A stretch of 64,000 nucleotides of DNA from Zygaena filipendulae (GCA_907165275.2 OU015664.1:3806001-3870000), one strand, 5' to 3'. Positions 33,526 to 45,091 are shown, numbered from the stretch's first letter. The notes: generated by a model not told the origin, from the sequence alone. Program-made: numbers and translations.

Positions 33526-35269
33526 AATAAAGAACAACTGGTTACCTTATTGTTTAAAAGCAATCTTCCGGGCTAGGTATTTTACATTTTTTATTTATTT
33601 AAAAATACAGTCATTTTACTGTTACTTACTGTGATTGTTACAATAAACAAATTGTATGAATAAATTTTTCTAGTAAATTTACATAGTTTTATTTAATATT
33701 GTGATGATATTGTGTGATAAAATTTGTGCCTGGACTCCGGGTCTATAATGGTAGAGCTTGTCTAATCTGAAATGACGTGCGCAACACAACCTCCCGCTAT
33801 CGCTTGCACCGCAGTTTATTGTAGTACGAGGAAAATCTGTTAGATGTCGTTCTAAGCATTATAATTAGTAATAGTAATACTTTTTAAAAGATGGCGCTTT
33901 TATAACTCAAATGTCGTAATTACACAGAGGTGAGTCAGGTAGGGTGGGACGAAAGAAAGCTCGCGCGCCCAAGGTTATTGGCGTGGGGGAGCCCCTTAAA
34001 CTAGGTCTTCTTTAGGTATCTGAATTATTACGACAGTGGTAAATATTTGCAAAAGATATATTTGCCCAGAAAATCAAGTAGGTACCTAGTAGTAAATAGG
34101 TAGCAAATTTAATAATATTTAAGTGCTAGGCTCATAATTTGTAATTAATTATCTGGAAACCTAATGAAAGCCTACACATCCCCAAAAATGATTTTAATGT
34201 CGTGGATGAGTGCTAAAGGGAATATATTTTATTGAAAGTAAATGTGAAGCTTCTGTTCATCAAAATCGTTCTGTTTAAAATTACCAACCCTTTGACCTTG
34301 AAATTTTCATCTCATCGTGCCCAAAGACGAAGTTTCACTTCATTATAAACCTACCTGTTTTATCATAAGTATGTATCACAGATTAAGTAACCAAATTTAA
34401 ACTATCGTGTGTAATATCATGCGTTCTGTGGACACAAGAGAAGACGAGCTTTACCTACTGAATTTATGTATAAGTAATGCTTAAATATATCCTTACTTTG
34501 AACATGTTTCATATCCCAGCGTCATATGATTTACTTCGCCCATGCTGGCTCATAAACGCGATGGGGGTCGTTAGACTGTCGTCATAAATAGCCTTATTGC
34601 TATGATGATACCTACGTCATAAAGTGCTACAAACTTCTTCTATATCCACCTCTATGGTATATTTACTGCAATAAAGCTATTATGCGTGACTGTGTACCTA
34701 CCTGAGTACACATGAGTAATTAGTGTACCTAACTAGTATACAAGACGTGCACTGTAAATAATATATCCATCTTTTCACCTACTTCTTCACCTTTAACACC
34801 TAAGGATTTGAACCAGTTTTGGGTTGGTACTTATCCAATCACGGTATCCTAGGGATGACCACACACAGATAAAGACAAATCAATGTCTCACAACTTATAC
34901 TTGCATTGTTTTTGATGCCAAGACTGCCGTAGAGCTAATAAACTGACTAATGACATCACATGCACGCACTTAGTCACTAGGTACTATATACATTCCTATT
35001 CACACACGGACACATCATATTTTTCTTTATACCTACTTACTGTTTACTAATTACATAGAAACATGGTTGTGCAATAACTTATTTTCAAATGTTGTTAGTT
35101 ATATTCAATAAAATAAAATAATATCACGCAGTTAAGTGGATGTAGAGTGTAGACCGTGAACTCAAACTTGATAACTCATTGATAACTTATTTACTTTTAA
35201 TTATCTTTAGTGTACATCATTAGGTGATTGGTGTCAGATTTACAGCTTAAAAGTGGCATGATCCTATCA
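33526..35269. other. Intergenic or intronic DNA
   Basis: No gene recognised. If the PKKRKL gene continues, further exons may hide here. Confidence 0.35.
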
Positions 35270-35335
35270 CCATGCTATAGTTTCTTCAAAATATCTTCCT
35301 TCACCAACACCTAAAGCTCACTGCCAGGGAGAAAA
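35270..35335 (-). repeat. Degenerate SINE body fragment
   Basis: CATGCTATAGTTTCTTCAAA and CTTCCTTCACCAACACC mirror CATGCTATGGTTTCCTCACG and TTCCTTCACCGACAGC of the SINE at 60340-60692. The tRNA head is absent. Confidence 0.5.
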
Positions 35336-36091
35336 TAATAAACATTTGTTTGCCAATAAAATCGTAAAACGCAGTTTTTTACTCAACCCAACTCAGTTCA
35401 TAATGTTTGATTGAGTAGCGATATCTACACTCAAGATACTCGTACAGTAGGTACCTACATACCTCTTTCCAAAACAGAGTCAACAGATTGAAAGAATTTA
35501 GGACCACCTATAAGATCAGTGAAGGCTAAATTGAATAACGTGGAAACACTTTGGAGTACTTTAACCAGGGTGAAGAGGGCTAGATCCCTCTTTAAAATGG
35601 AGGGCTCGTTAGAGAGCGCTGGGAAGTGTCACTCTGGAACAACAGAACAGACACTTCTAACGCCTCGCGAGTCTGCAAACCGACAAACATTTTATGTGAG
35701 AACTCTCGCGAACTCCGAGATTAGTTGACGAGACTGGCGATCACAATACTAGAACCGAGTACTATTGAAGTGTGCTAGTGGTACTACAGGAGTCGGTATT
35801 AATGTTGTTTGGAGGAAAGACAGGCTGTAAGAAATTTAGGAATAAGTTTTACTCAATGGACTGTGAGAGAAATAACTCGTACCGATTATCCTAAGTATGT
35901 TAAATAAAATTTTATATTCGTTAAAATTGCCAGGTACGGTACCTACCTACCTCATAATGGCGTTGTTATTGGGCAATTTTGGTCATTTAGAAGGTTCCTA
36001 TTTCATATAATAATTAATATAAGTAAGTATGGAAAAAAAAATGCATGACAGTGATACATATGAATCCATGGTAAAAAATTGTTCATAATAT
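35336..36091. other. Intergenic DNA
   Basis: The open frame at 35491-35728 (RSVKAKLNNVETLWSTLTR...) has a faint Gag-like look but no confirming motif, so no call is made. Confidence 0.35.
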
Positions 36092-36265
36092 GTCGAAGGA
36101 GAAATCCCTTTCCATAAATCACGGTTTTTTGAAAAATCCTTCACCGTTGAATGTATACGCCTGTGGAACTCCCTCCCCGACTCGCTTAGACAGAAAGAGT
36201 CATTGGGCTCTTTTAAAGCTGCACTTCAAAGGCACTATTTAACTCTAAGTGGCTATCCACAGTAA
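36092..36265 (+). pseudogene. LINE reverse transcriptase C-terminal fragment
   Basis: An open frame to a TAA at 36263 reads KSFTVECIRLWNSLPDSLRQ and then KESLGSFKAALQRHYLTLSG. This is the FYxxF...LWNSLP...SFKxxL block that closes ORF2 of CR1/Jockey-group LINEs, and it is related to but distinct from the copy at 16.0-16.7 kb. No earlier reverse-transcriptase sequence remains, so this is a strongly 5'-truncated, inactive copy. Confidence 0.75.
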
Positions 36266-36636
36266 TTATGATTAATATATATAATGTAAAATATCGTTTT
36301 ATTTTTATTTTTATATGTGTATTATATCACCTATTGCTACTTGTATGTACGTATGGCATATGTATGTGTATAAAGTTGTATTATATTTAGGATGTCTAAG
36401 TATTAGCGTTGTATTATCCTTATATAGTATATAGCTAGGTATTACGTTGTGCACCCAGCACCCGCTTCTAGTTTCTATTCACAGCTCTCTATCACCTTAA
36501 GGTTGCCTGGAAAAGATTACCTCTAGGAATAAGGCCGCCTTTTGCTCTGTTTTTACTTTTTATCTGTCTTAGTTTTTATTTTCTCTTCTGGGGCAATAAA
36601 GCATATTTGATTTGATTTGATTTGATTTGATTTGAA
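36266..36636 (+). mobile_element. LINE 3' UTR and (TTTGA)n tail
   Basis: A continuous sequence from the stop codon to GGGGCAATAAAGCATATTTG and a TTTGA pentamer tail (about 36607-36636), as expected for the 3' end of the same LINE. Confidence 0.65.
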
Positions 36637-36969
36637 GAAAACAGGATTACGTATGTTTTTCTCACTTTCCTCTCAACCAGCAAAGGGTTCATACCTTGGG
36701 AGAATTGTATAGGTAGGTACCTACGGTATTTGTTAATTTGGATCGCCAGCAAGCTTTGAAACAGAGCGTGCAGAATATGTTATTTTAATAAGTTGATGTA
36801 GACGACTGTTGATGTACCTATAGCTCGTTTCGACGATTGAATATATGTATTATCAACTGAATTTATGTAATTGATTTTCTCTATATTATTCACTAATTAA
36901 GGGAAAAGTTTCAGCAACTGGACGTAATTTAATTAATTTCATTGTTAGTTTCATTTATTTACATACCTA

Positions 36970-37153
36970 CTAGCTGTTCCCCGCGGTTTCACCCGCGTAA
37001 ATTTCGGAGTTCCCGCGGGAATCCTGGGACAAAAAGTATCCTATGTCCTTTTCTGTATCCCTGACAACGTGTAGGTATGCAAAATTTCGTGACGATCGGT
37101 TTAGCCATGGTTTAGCCGTTAAGACGTGAAATCGTAACAAACAAACAAACATA
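36970..37153 (-). mobile_element. Helitron-like element, 3' portion (split by pogo element)
   Basis: It starts (in + coordinates) CTAGCTGTTCCCCGCGGTTT and runs through GTAACAAACAAACAAACAT. It is then interrupted by the pogo element and resumes as CTTTCGCTTTTATAATAATA at 38868. Joining the two gives the normal Helitron order. Confidence 0.75.
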
Positions 37154-37334
37154 GGGGAAAGGTGTACGAGATGATCCCCTTAAGGGAGAATAGTCCCTAT
37201 TTGAAGAATAATTAATTTAATTTAGATTTAAACACATTTACTGTTAGCATATTTATCTACCTAACTTTTTTCATACCCAAAATGTTTAATTAGATTTTTT
37301 TTATTGGTAGATTTCACTTTTTTTAAAACCCTAC

Positions 37335-37415
37335 CAAAGGATCATCTTGGACACCAGGGTATCCAAGATGATCCCTAAGGTACGGTCAAGATGATCCTGG
37401 GGATCATCTTGCCTC
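37335..37415. repeat. Clustered subterminal GGATCATCTTG repeats
   Basis: Four copies occur: GGATCATCTTG, CCAAGATGATCC, CAAGATGATCC and GGATCATCTTG. They echo the GAGATGATCCCC just inside the left terminus. They may be transposase-binding repeats, inferred from position and repetition. Confidence 0.6.
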
Positions 37416-37546
37416 CTGTTTAGGAAAATTCTTAATTTTGGTATAATTATTGAAAAAAATCCTCTGTAAGTGGTCACAAAGTATTTATTTATCACAAAAT
37501 TATTTATTAATTAGGATCAGTCATTATTTATGAAATAAATCAACTG

Positions 37547-38387
37547 TCAAAAGTCTTCGGAAGGCTTCGTATGTTTTAGGAAATGATCAAACCACTCGGT
37601 GAAAACCTCCAGTTTCATCCATCCTGTTGAATTACATGCCCATGTGGATCCTGGTGGGGCACCATTCATTAGCTCTATCTTCATGCGAATCCTACGAGAG
37701 ATGAACATAGGTGGGACAAAAGTTCCAGATGCGGACTTGCAAACTACCGCTGTTGTAGTTTCTCCTCTTTCAGCGGATGTTACTCTAGCCACTTGTTTAC
37801 GTCCAGTTTCTGCAAACACTTTAGTGTTTTTGGTCAGTACCGTAGAAACACTCGTCTCATCAATATTGTAGATTCGATCGGGTGGAAAATCTTTCGCATC
37901 TTGAACTTCTTTCAACACGGAATAGAACTTATCCTCAACTGGTTTATTAAAGGCACGAGCTCGAGCAGTTGAGGTGGACTCTGGAGCACGTAGGTTAATA
38001 GATATCTGGATGTCGCAGACGAAACCCTCTAAGCCAGTCAACGCCAGCTTTTTCTCCATGGAATCGGTGTGATATGTTGTTTTTTTCAGCAAGTTGGTAT
38101 GCCAACGATAACAACTGTGATCGCGTCAATCCATACATCCTTATCTCCATATCTTTAATGTGCTCCACCAGCTCATTTTCCTGTTGAGGCGTAAAGGTAT
38201 TTACCTACCTAAAAATTTAACTGCACCTAGAGCTTTTACTTTATTAATTCCTTTAGCACGTCTTTTTAATGTCATAACGGGCACCGAAAACTCTTTGCTT
38301 GCCATTCTTAACGGCATCGAGCGCTTTAATCATTCGATCTTCCGACCAACTCCCACGAGACGTTTTTCTTTTATAATTGCGCGGCAT
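37547..38387 (-). pseudogene. Broken pogo-type DDE transposase
   Basis: Translation from ATG 38387 gives MPRNYKRKTSRGSWSED, the start of a Pipsqueak-type (HTH_psq) DNA-binding domain. The frame then breaks: a second frame carries MTLKRRAKGINKVKALGAV, a third NTFTPQQENELVEHIKDMEI, and another shift occurs near 38000. The longest stretch (38092-37547) holds ARARAFNKPVEDKF and RIYNIDETSVS with the first catalytic Asp of the DDE_1 domain, then SASGTFVPPMF and EWFDHFLKHTKPS. The segment with the second and third catalytic acids is missing. At least three frameshifts and a 3' deletion make it non-functional. Confidence 0.85.
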
Positions 38388-38867
38388 AATCTGAAAAAAA
38401 TAATCTAAATTAATCAACTAAAACTCAAACTTGTACCTTATATGGTACAAGTTGATCCTGCGAATCAACTAGTACCTATATGATGGGATCGTATTACCCC
38501 AAACACAGCTTTTTCAATCTTTGTTCGATAACATAACCTATAAAGCATTTACTGTTGTAGTGTCATGCAAAAACTAAAATATAGCATTATAGACAACCAT
38601 AAGTACAACAATCATTACGATTTATTGCATACAACAAAAGTAACATAGTCTCAAAGTCAACCTTACCTTAGATCAGAGACACACAAATTATATGTTTCCG
38701 TGTAGACTCGCACTCGTCACTCGCGCCACCATTACACTTTGACTATTGCGGAGAGGTGTCGGGAGCTACGATATACCATATAAAAAACGTAGATGGCGTC
38801 CATAGATTCGCTGCAACGGCAAGGGATCATCATACCCCGTAGAATCAACTCGTACACCTTTCCCCTA

Positions 38868-38893
38868 CTTTCGCTTTTATAATAATAATATGT
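38868..38893 (-). mobile_element. Helitron-like element, 5' portion (after pogo)
   Basis: CTTTCGCTTTTATAATAATA continues the Helitron interrupted at 37153. Confidence 0.6.
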
Positions 38894-38943
38894 ATAATAT
38901 TTGCTAAATTTATCAACAAAGATATTCTCGCACTTTACGTATG

Positions 38944-39162
38944 ATCCTACTAATACGAAAGTTTGTAAGAATGTATGGATGGATGGATGGATGGATGGAT
39001 GTTTGTTAATCTTTCACGCAAGAACTACTGGATAGATTTAAATGAAACTTTATAATAATATAGCTTATAGGTACATCAGATTAACATATAGGGTACTTTT
39101 TATCCCGGAATTCCCGCGAGAACTCTAAAATTAACGCAGGTGAAACCGCGGGGCACAACTAG
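38944..39162 (+). mobile_element. Helitron-like element with (ATGG)n expansion
   Basis: Starts TCCTACTAATACGAAAG and ends with the hairpin and GCACAACTAG before T. It contains six or more ATGG units at about 38976-39001 in the place where other copies have GTTT runs. Confidence 0.75.
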
Positions 39163-40756
39163 TATCATATATTTTTAATCTCTTTACCTAAATGTGTCTA
39201 ATGTCAGATCTATAATATTCACTATCAACCACCGAATTCGGCGGGTGGCCTTGTTTGACTAGTCGATTCGCCCGTACAAGTCAAAGACAGAAGGTTGCGA
39301 CTGGCTCTGTCGACCTTGTCCCTCGAGTCATGACGTAATCCGTGTCTCCTGAGATCTTCGCGGCCGCGCCGCTACTGCCCGTGCGCACCGAACCAAATGC
39401 GCACAAATGTTACTTTAAAATACGAATTCTAAAATTAAAATCAGTTTTTATTCCATGTGATTGTTTTGTGGCAGATTCTTAAGAATGAATTAAATAAAGT
39501 GTCAACTGATGAAGTGTTGTATATTGTAGATATACCTATGCCTATGAGTGGTTTATGTAAACATAAACATTGAAAAAAAACAGCTTTCCATGATACATAT
39601 CAACGAAGGTATGAGTTTTTCTAACAAAATTATTGAAATTAACAATTTACAATCATCAATTCACAAGCTATCATGACTAAATTTTTATTTTTTTGCTTCA
39701 TCTAAGTATTATATGATGTTATTATTTTAATACATAAATAGAATACATAAAAATTATATTTCTGAACACATTCGCTGTGACCTTCTTAGTCGTATCAATA
39801 ACTAGAAAAAGTGCCAAAGTGCTAAAAAGTGCCAACTACACTAATATTTTCATGACTCAAAAACTTTCTATACCTGAATTTCCAAAATTCAAGTTGACCT
39901 AGACTTAGACCCGATCATTTTGTCCGCCCGATAATGAATCAGTAGATAGGGACATGTAATTTTACCTATATAAACATACTTATATAGATACGTACGTATT
40001 ACTTATGGATATATACCTACTTATGCAATATATACATCGACTTCTCAGTTATTTTGAATTTTGATAAAGAATAATAATATAGATTAAAACGAATTCTCTT
40101 AAACCAATAAACCTTCACTTACAATAAGAATTGACAAGAATCCCTGGGAGAAAACTATACCTATACAGTGAGGTAAAATACCCTCGGTAAAGAACTTCTT
40201 TATCAGTGGTGATAAAAAAGCTGCCACGTGTTCAAACATCCGAAGCTGTATAAAGAAAACTCCTGTCACATCCAACGGCCCCGAACTTACCTTTTATCTT
40301 GCTTCTGTCTACCCATTGTGCAGGGACGCACGTCCCACCTTTTTATGCGGTGACCACCCGGCCTTGGCCCGTTCATTCACTCAGTTATTAAACTGGGACC
40401 CCTCTCCCTACAATTTCGACCTTTGGGAAACCGCTCGGCGAACCGTGAAGACGCTTCCTCCACGACCAATATAATATAAACTCTCCCATTTTTAAACGAT
40501 ACAGATTATTGGAGATCTAATTAAACTGGCTCCGTTCATTACGCCTAACACTCAATAATAGCACAACGTGTTTAACTAGCGAGCGTTCCGGTTGTGTACG
40601 TAATATTCAACTCTATGTTAATCAATTGACAGTGTTCGCGTTTGAAGGATTGAAACTGAAATGTCTAGGTTCACTCCGCGTTTTCGCACGGTGCAGCTGA
40701 CTTGACAAAATTGCCAATGAAACTGGGCTGTATCACAATTGTTTCTTGTTTTCCTG
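39163..40756. other. Upstream region of the four-TM gene; GC-richer patches
   Basis: Patches at 39225-39400 and 40255-40470 are markedly GC-richer than the surroundings and free of recognisable repeats. They are candidates for promoter or 5' exons of the gene that starts coding at 40863. A possible leader exon ends at 40756 (CTG|GTAGGT), giving an 87-base intron before 40844. This is unproven. Confidence 0.3.
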
Positions 40757-40843
40757 GTAGGTTTTTGTTAGATCTAAGTATTTATTAAAATTTTATAAAA
40801 TATATTATAATATGTAAAGTTATTGCTATGTAATTTGTTACAG

Positions 40844-40862
40844 TATACCGGATGAAAGCGAG
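40844..40862 (+). other. 5' UTR part of the first coding exon (four-TM gene)
   Basis: Acceptor TTTGTTACAG at 40843 is followed by 19 leader bases before ATG 40863. Confidence 0.45.
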
Positions 40863-40931
40863 ATGACGAGGAAATTTCTCTTTTGTTTTCCACTCCGGGC
40901 TGGAAACGTTGTGTTCGGATGCATTGTTATT
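40863..40931 (+). CDS. Four-TM membrane protein (DUF4728-like), exon 1
   Basis: ATG at 40863 encodes MTRKFLFCFPLRAGNVVFGC followed by IVI up to donor ATT|GTAAGT (23 codons, phase 0). The Cys/Phe-rich KFLFCFPLR leader before a hydrophobic stretch is how small four-span insect proteins of the DUF4728/LAPTM-like type usually begin. Joined to the three exons downstream the product is 179 residues with four hydrophobic segments (about 13-37, 70-97, 108-129 and 137-160). It is likely an integral membrane protein of the endosomal or plasma membrane. Its precise role is unknown. This exon is 3.9 kb from the next one. Confidence 0.75.
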
Positions 40932-41624
40932 GTAAGTAAATATACAGCTATAACTTTTAACTGTTTATGTATATGACCAGTAATGAGTATACAAATGTAG
41001 GTACCTAGGTATAATTATAGCATTCAGCTCGGAAGCGGTGCCCGCGGCTGAATCTCAAGTGGTTGCAACTTGCAATGTACAATGTCTGTTCTACAGATAC
41101 TATAATGATGCACACACAGCATAGCGAATAGTGACCAATAAAAAGAAAGATAGCTATCTAATAACTTTAAAATTGTTCTAGTATTATGTCTACTACTGGA
41201 TATAGGGTGCAAAAAATAAGACATAATGAAAGAGGCGATATACAGTAAAAGACGTAATGAGATATGTAGGTATATGTCTCAAATAAATTTAATAAAACGT
41301 AATTTTATGCATAAAAAATATTTTTTAACCAGTTACCCACACGCCGACTGATCGTTTAAGAGTTTCTTTAGTATTGTGACCGGAAGATCATTCACCCGTG
41401 TTATACCTACTCGTAGTGTTATTTATGTGTGCCCGTGTAAACCTAAATTTTTTACAATACAATACAATATTTGTAGATACAATATTTATTTATATTTTCT
41501 TGTCACATGAATGAATTATCGAGGACTTCAATACGTTCCTCGTTTGATCTTACCTACACTCGGTGTAATGAAAAAGGTGAAAATATATTAAGACCTTACA
41601 AGCACCAACAAACACACTTTCTGT

Positions 41625-41727
41625 AGATCTTGAAGTTTGACTGGCAGAGAATGCCACAATGACATTAAGTCCGCCTTTTGTACCATATTGTGCAAAGAGT
41701 TTAAATAAATAAAAATATTTTTTTTAA
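41625..41727 (+). mobile_element. LINE 3'-UTR fragment (lepidopteran type)
   Basis: TTTGACTGGCAGAGAATGCC...ATTAAGTCCGCCTTTTGTAC and a TTTAAATAAATAAAAATA tail. This 3' end is widespread in moth genomes. No ORF is attached. Confidence 0.6.
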
Positions 41728-42186
41728 AAAGAGTTCTCCATCCCTTACCTGAGTAATTGACTAGGTACCTAATTGTTTTATTTGATACCTATTTGATCCA
41801 ATCGAAAAGAAGCTAAATCAATGCATTTACTCCAAACTTTTATTAAACCGTTTAATTACTGTCAAACAAAAGTTAATAATAAATATTCATGAGGTGGAGG
41901 TACTTACCATTGCCTTTGCCACAGAGTGATCAAAGAAAATATAGCCTGAGAGTGATGATGAGCAAACGAATGCCAAATGATTGTACGGTTTAAAATATCA
42001 GAAGTCAACCGAATTGCCATAAACAAAATGTAGAGTGCCCTTGAACCTGTGTTGACCGAATAACAACTTCAAGTGGATATATGAACCTATCTACATTGAT
42101 ACCTAGTAGTTTCAACTCACTCGTATATTATAATTGTATTTGAAGTACATATTATTTATTTCCATATTTGTGCAATAATAAAAAAA

Positions 42187-42377
42187 TCCTAACTAGTCTT
42201 ATAAATGCAATTATGAGTTTGTTAGTTTTTTGTTACGCTTTCACGCCTTACTATACTCAACAGATATTCACACAAAAGGACATAGGGACCTTTAATCTAG
42301 AAAACAGTGTTCCCGAGGTGTAGAAAATCGATTGACAAAATTTACATCAGCTCGAGCAAGCCACGGAAACCAGCTAG
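42187..42377 (+). mobile_element. Helitron-like element, strongly diverged
   Basis: TCCTAACTAGTCTTATAAAT start, GTTACGCTTTCACGCCTTAC block and CCAGCTAG end before T. The terminal hairpin is lost. Confidence 0.55.
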
Positions 42378-43310
42378 TACCTATAGTTATATCATAAATC
42401 ATAAGATCTATTAACTATACAGTCTTCTGATGGCGTCTATTATTATTATAATTTGCCAATGACAATGTTACTTAATAATAAAAATCTCTTCTTCTACTTC
42501 TTCAATTATAGCGAAACGCCGATGACAATGTTAGATCAAACCGCAAGTTAAAACCTGGTTCTTTCAAAAAACAATTTCCTGCCCGAGTTCAAAATAGATG
42601 CTGAAAATCGACTGAAATAACGAAGACGCGTGTATTTGGTATACGGCTTTCACCTGTCAACCAGCCCAGCGACGCGACACTCTCTTGAAGCAAAAGTTAC
42701 TATGGATTTATGCGCGAACTTCTTTACCAACTTTGGAATACATAACCAAATCCCTATGACCGCATCATACATTGCAGTGGTAAGGTTGGCACAAAATGTT
42801 TTCATAGATCGGTTCAGCGATTAATATGAAAGTGCCGACTCTTAAAACGTAGCTAGTGATTATTTGCTCAGTGCTGTCAACAACCACTACACTTTTTCTT
42901 CTTTAGTTACTAAGATTGTGTCCGTCCAAAAAGGCTTTAGTGGAGTTGTTGACAAGCTATAGAAAGTCCGGGATAAAAAGTAATAAAAACGACGAATGAT
43001 GTTAATCGCACTTTTTCCACTCACAAGCACTCTACCGGTATCTCGCTCGCTCACGTGGGCAAAAATATGCGCTTCCCACTTCCCAGTCAATAATGGGCGT
43101 ACTGTTGCAACTTCCGTACGTAAATCGTGAGCGTGACGTTTATTTTTTCTCTCTGAATTACGTCTCGATCCCAAAAGTGCATTATGAAATTTCCCCTTAA
43201 CGACATGTAAATGAAACCAAAATTTGTATTTATAGCTGCATTTTCAGCCTACTTAACCATGGCATGCGTGCCATGCATCATATTATTCATAAATGGATTT
43301 TATACTGAGA
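42378..43310 (+). other. Intronic DNA, no feature
   Basis: ORFs at 42630-42824 and 42887-43174 have no support. CTTTCACCTGTC with CGCGACACTCTCTTG near 42645 is unassigned. Confidence 0.4.
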
Positions 43311-43465
43311 CTAGATGTTCCCTGCAGTTTCACTCGTGTTAACTTGAGAGATATGTCCTTTTCTCTACTACTGACAATGTGTATGCAAGATTTGATAGCG
43401 ATCAGTATAGCTAAGGCGTGAAGAGATAACAAACAGATAGACCGACAAATTGTGGGAACAGCTAG
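43311..43465 (-). mobile_element. Helitron-like element with CTAG at both ends
   Basis: The left side reads as a - strand terminus (CTAGATGTTCCCTGCAGTTT). The right side ends GGGAACAGCTAG before T, like a + strand terminus. It is possibly two opposed 3' ends joined. Confidence 0.55.
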
Positions 43466-43543
43466 TAGTGTGGATAAAACTGTAATGTGGCATCATTGCT
43501 TCACAAAACTACGGGGTATTTAGCGTTGTAATCGCAAATTAGA

Positions 43544-43640
43544 AAGAAAGAAAGAAGAATGAAAATACATTTATTTCCGCACAATACACAAGAAATAGAA
43601 ACAAATATAAACAGTGGCTAATCTAAATTTGTAGACAATA
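43544..43640 (-). mobile_element. Probable LINE 3' tail
   Basis: On the - strand, GTGCGGAAATAAATGTATTT then TTCATTC and a TTTC run, resembling a retrotransposed 3' end. No ORF is attached. Confidence 0.35.
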
Positions 43641-44026
43641 TATAATAAATCATAAGCTATTCTTGGATGCTCTGCCGAAAGTCAAATTATGACATAAACA
43701 GCGAAGTGAAAATAATAATCAAGAGTCAAAACCTTTCTTTCTAAATAAATAGGTAGATAATTATTTTGGGACTACTCGTGTATGGTAGATTCAGCAAGAG
43801 TAGGTACCTACTTGCTGTGGACGATAGATAATACGAGTAAACATGAAGTCATGTTTTTTACCAAAAAGAGACTAAAATGAAGTGTCACTTCATAACAGTA
43901 TTGAGCTTAATTTTTATGTACATAGTATTAACTAGTATTAATTAATAAATCATGAATGCTTTTGAGCAAGATACAATAAAAAAATAGATTTATTTCGGAT
44001 AGATTAGCTAACCTCAGTGGCAGTAG

Positions 44027-44261
44027 GCGGAGCACATCGCTCGAAGAACCGATGACCGATGGAGCAGGAAAGTTTTCGAGTGGCGACCACGAATTGGAAG
44101 ACGCAGAGTGGGTAGGCCGGCTACAAGGTGACGACTTGGTGAAGGTTGCGGACGCCATTAGATGCGGGAAGCGCAGGACCGGTCGTTGAATGTAGTGATC
44201 CTTGTGGGAGGCCTATGTCCAGCAGTGGACGTCTTTCGGCTGATATGATATGACGATACAT
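44027..44261 (+). pseudogene. RTE-type LINE reverse transcriptase C-terminal fragment
   Basis: Frame 44027-44131 reads AEHIARRTDDRWSRKVFEW and then RPRIGRRRVGRPATR before a stop. This is the basic Arg-rich tail that follows the reverse-transcriptase domain in RTE-clade LINEs, where it normally continues WxDDL. After a frameshift come CCTATGTCCAGCAGTGGACG and TGATATGATATGACGATACA, the usual end and short-repeat tail. It is a 5'-truncated, frameshifted, inactive copy. It is intronic and in the sense orientation of the host gene. Confidence 0.75.
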
Positions 44262-44851
44262 GATGTAATTTTTAAGTTATTTATGCTTATATGTACTTAA
44301 CTAATATCAGTGATAAAATCTTAAAACAAGGTGGGTTTACGCGGGTGAATGACCTTTTTGTTTGATTTTACATCTGATTTTTCGGCGCGTCAGAGACAAG
44401 AAAAAGAAAAGGGACGTGACCCTAATTCTGTGAGCGTGTCGGCAACTTGAGCGCCTAATTTTCATGTTTTTTTTTAAATAGGTAATTACGTCAGAAAACG
44501 TGTTGTTTTAGATTTTTGAGCCGAAGGTCAAATACTAGATACTCTCCTTCGTTGTGTCCGTCCCTTTCACCCTATAGAGAAGAAACAAGACTCAATATTT
44601 CGGGCACCCACGTACAATAAAACCTTATCTGCCTGTATACGCACACCGCCGAAAGGTCTTCTGTTCAGGAACATCCAGGACATTTTTTTATGATGTACAA
44701 AAAAGAGTTCTAAAGGAAACAAGGACAAAAGCATACTACTTAGGCATAAACTATACGTGTAGTTACTGTAAATAAACCTGCATTAAAAATATTTATTTAT
44801 TTATTTTATTTATATGTAGTTCTAATGAATTATTATCATTCAATTTTTCAG

Positions 44852-45091
44852 ATATTGTCAATAGCTGTAGTGGCATGGCATCTATATCAACTATGTCGTA
44901 TGATAGTTACCGCCGAAGAACTAGAAATTGAAAAAACAAAATTTCACAACTGGCAGAATCTAGAAGATATATTTGGTCAAACTACTGGTATAATGGTGAC
45001 ATTGATCACATTATTCTATTACTTGTCCTACGTCATACTTGGTTTGTTGCTGTTCATATTTGGTACGATATTCACATGTGGTGCTAGCAAG
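44852..45091 (+). CDS. Four-TM membrane protein (DUF4728-like), exon 2
   Basis: Acceptor TTTTTCAG, 80 codons in phase 0, donor AAG|GTGAGT. It encodes ILSIAVVAWHLYQLCRMIVT (end of membrane segment 1), then a charged loop AEELEIEKTKFHNWQNLED and a long hydrophobic hairpin IMVTLITLFYYLSYVILGLL (segment 2). The apparent ATG at 44825 upstream lies in the intron's acceptor tract and is not the start, because the frame joins the exon at 40863-40931 exactly. Confidence 0.8.

Larger units (their letters stand above)
37154..38865 (-). mobile_element. Pogo/Tigger-like DNA transposon, internally deleted
   Basis: The terminal inverted repeat reads GGGGAAAGGTGTACGAG at the left end, and its reverse complement closes the right end. 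TA dinucleotides flank both sides (37152-37153 and 38866-38867), the Tc1/mariner-superfamily target duplication. It encodes a broken transposase on the - strand. GGATCATCTTG words in both orientations cluster at 37335-37415. The element sits inside a Helitron, so it inserted later. Confidence 0.85.
40932..44851 (+). other. Four-TM gene intron 1 (3.9 kb, transposon-filled)
   Basis: It runs from GTAAGT to TTTTTCAG. It contains a LINE 3' end (41625-41727), two Helitron copies (42187-42377 and 43311-43465), a LINE tail (43544-43640) and an RTE fragment (44027-44261), otherwise unremarkable AT-rich DNA. No coding exon is recognised inside. Confidence 0.65.

Noticed and set aside
35491..35728. Open frame RSVKAKLNNVETLWSTLTR..., considered as a Gag remnant or a further exon of the PKKRKL gene
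   Set aside because: The Gag resemblance is faint, no flanking LTR or zinc knuckle exists, and the possible splice donor at 35519 is weak.
38944..39162. ATGG-repeat tract considered as a CRISPR-like or satellite array
   Set aside because: It is a simple tetranucleotide expansion inside a Helitron copy. There are no spaced repeats, and no CRISPR array exists in this eukaryotic window.
44825..44851. ATG at 44825 as the start of a 92-codon protein
   Set aside because: It lies in the intron's polypyrimidine and acceptor tract. The exon beginning at 44852 joins in phase to the exon ending at 40931, which supplies the true start.
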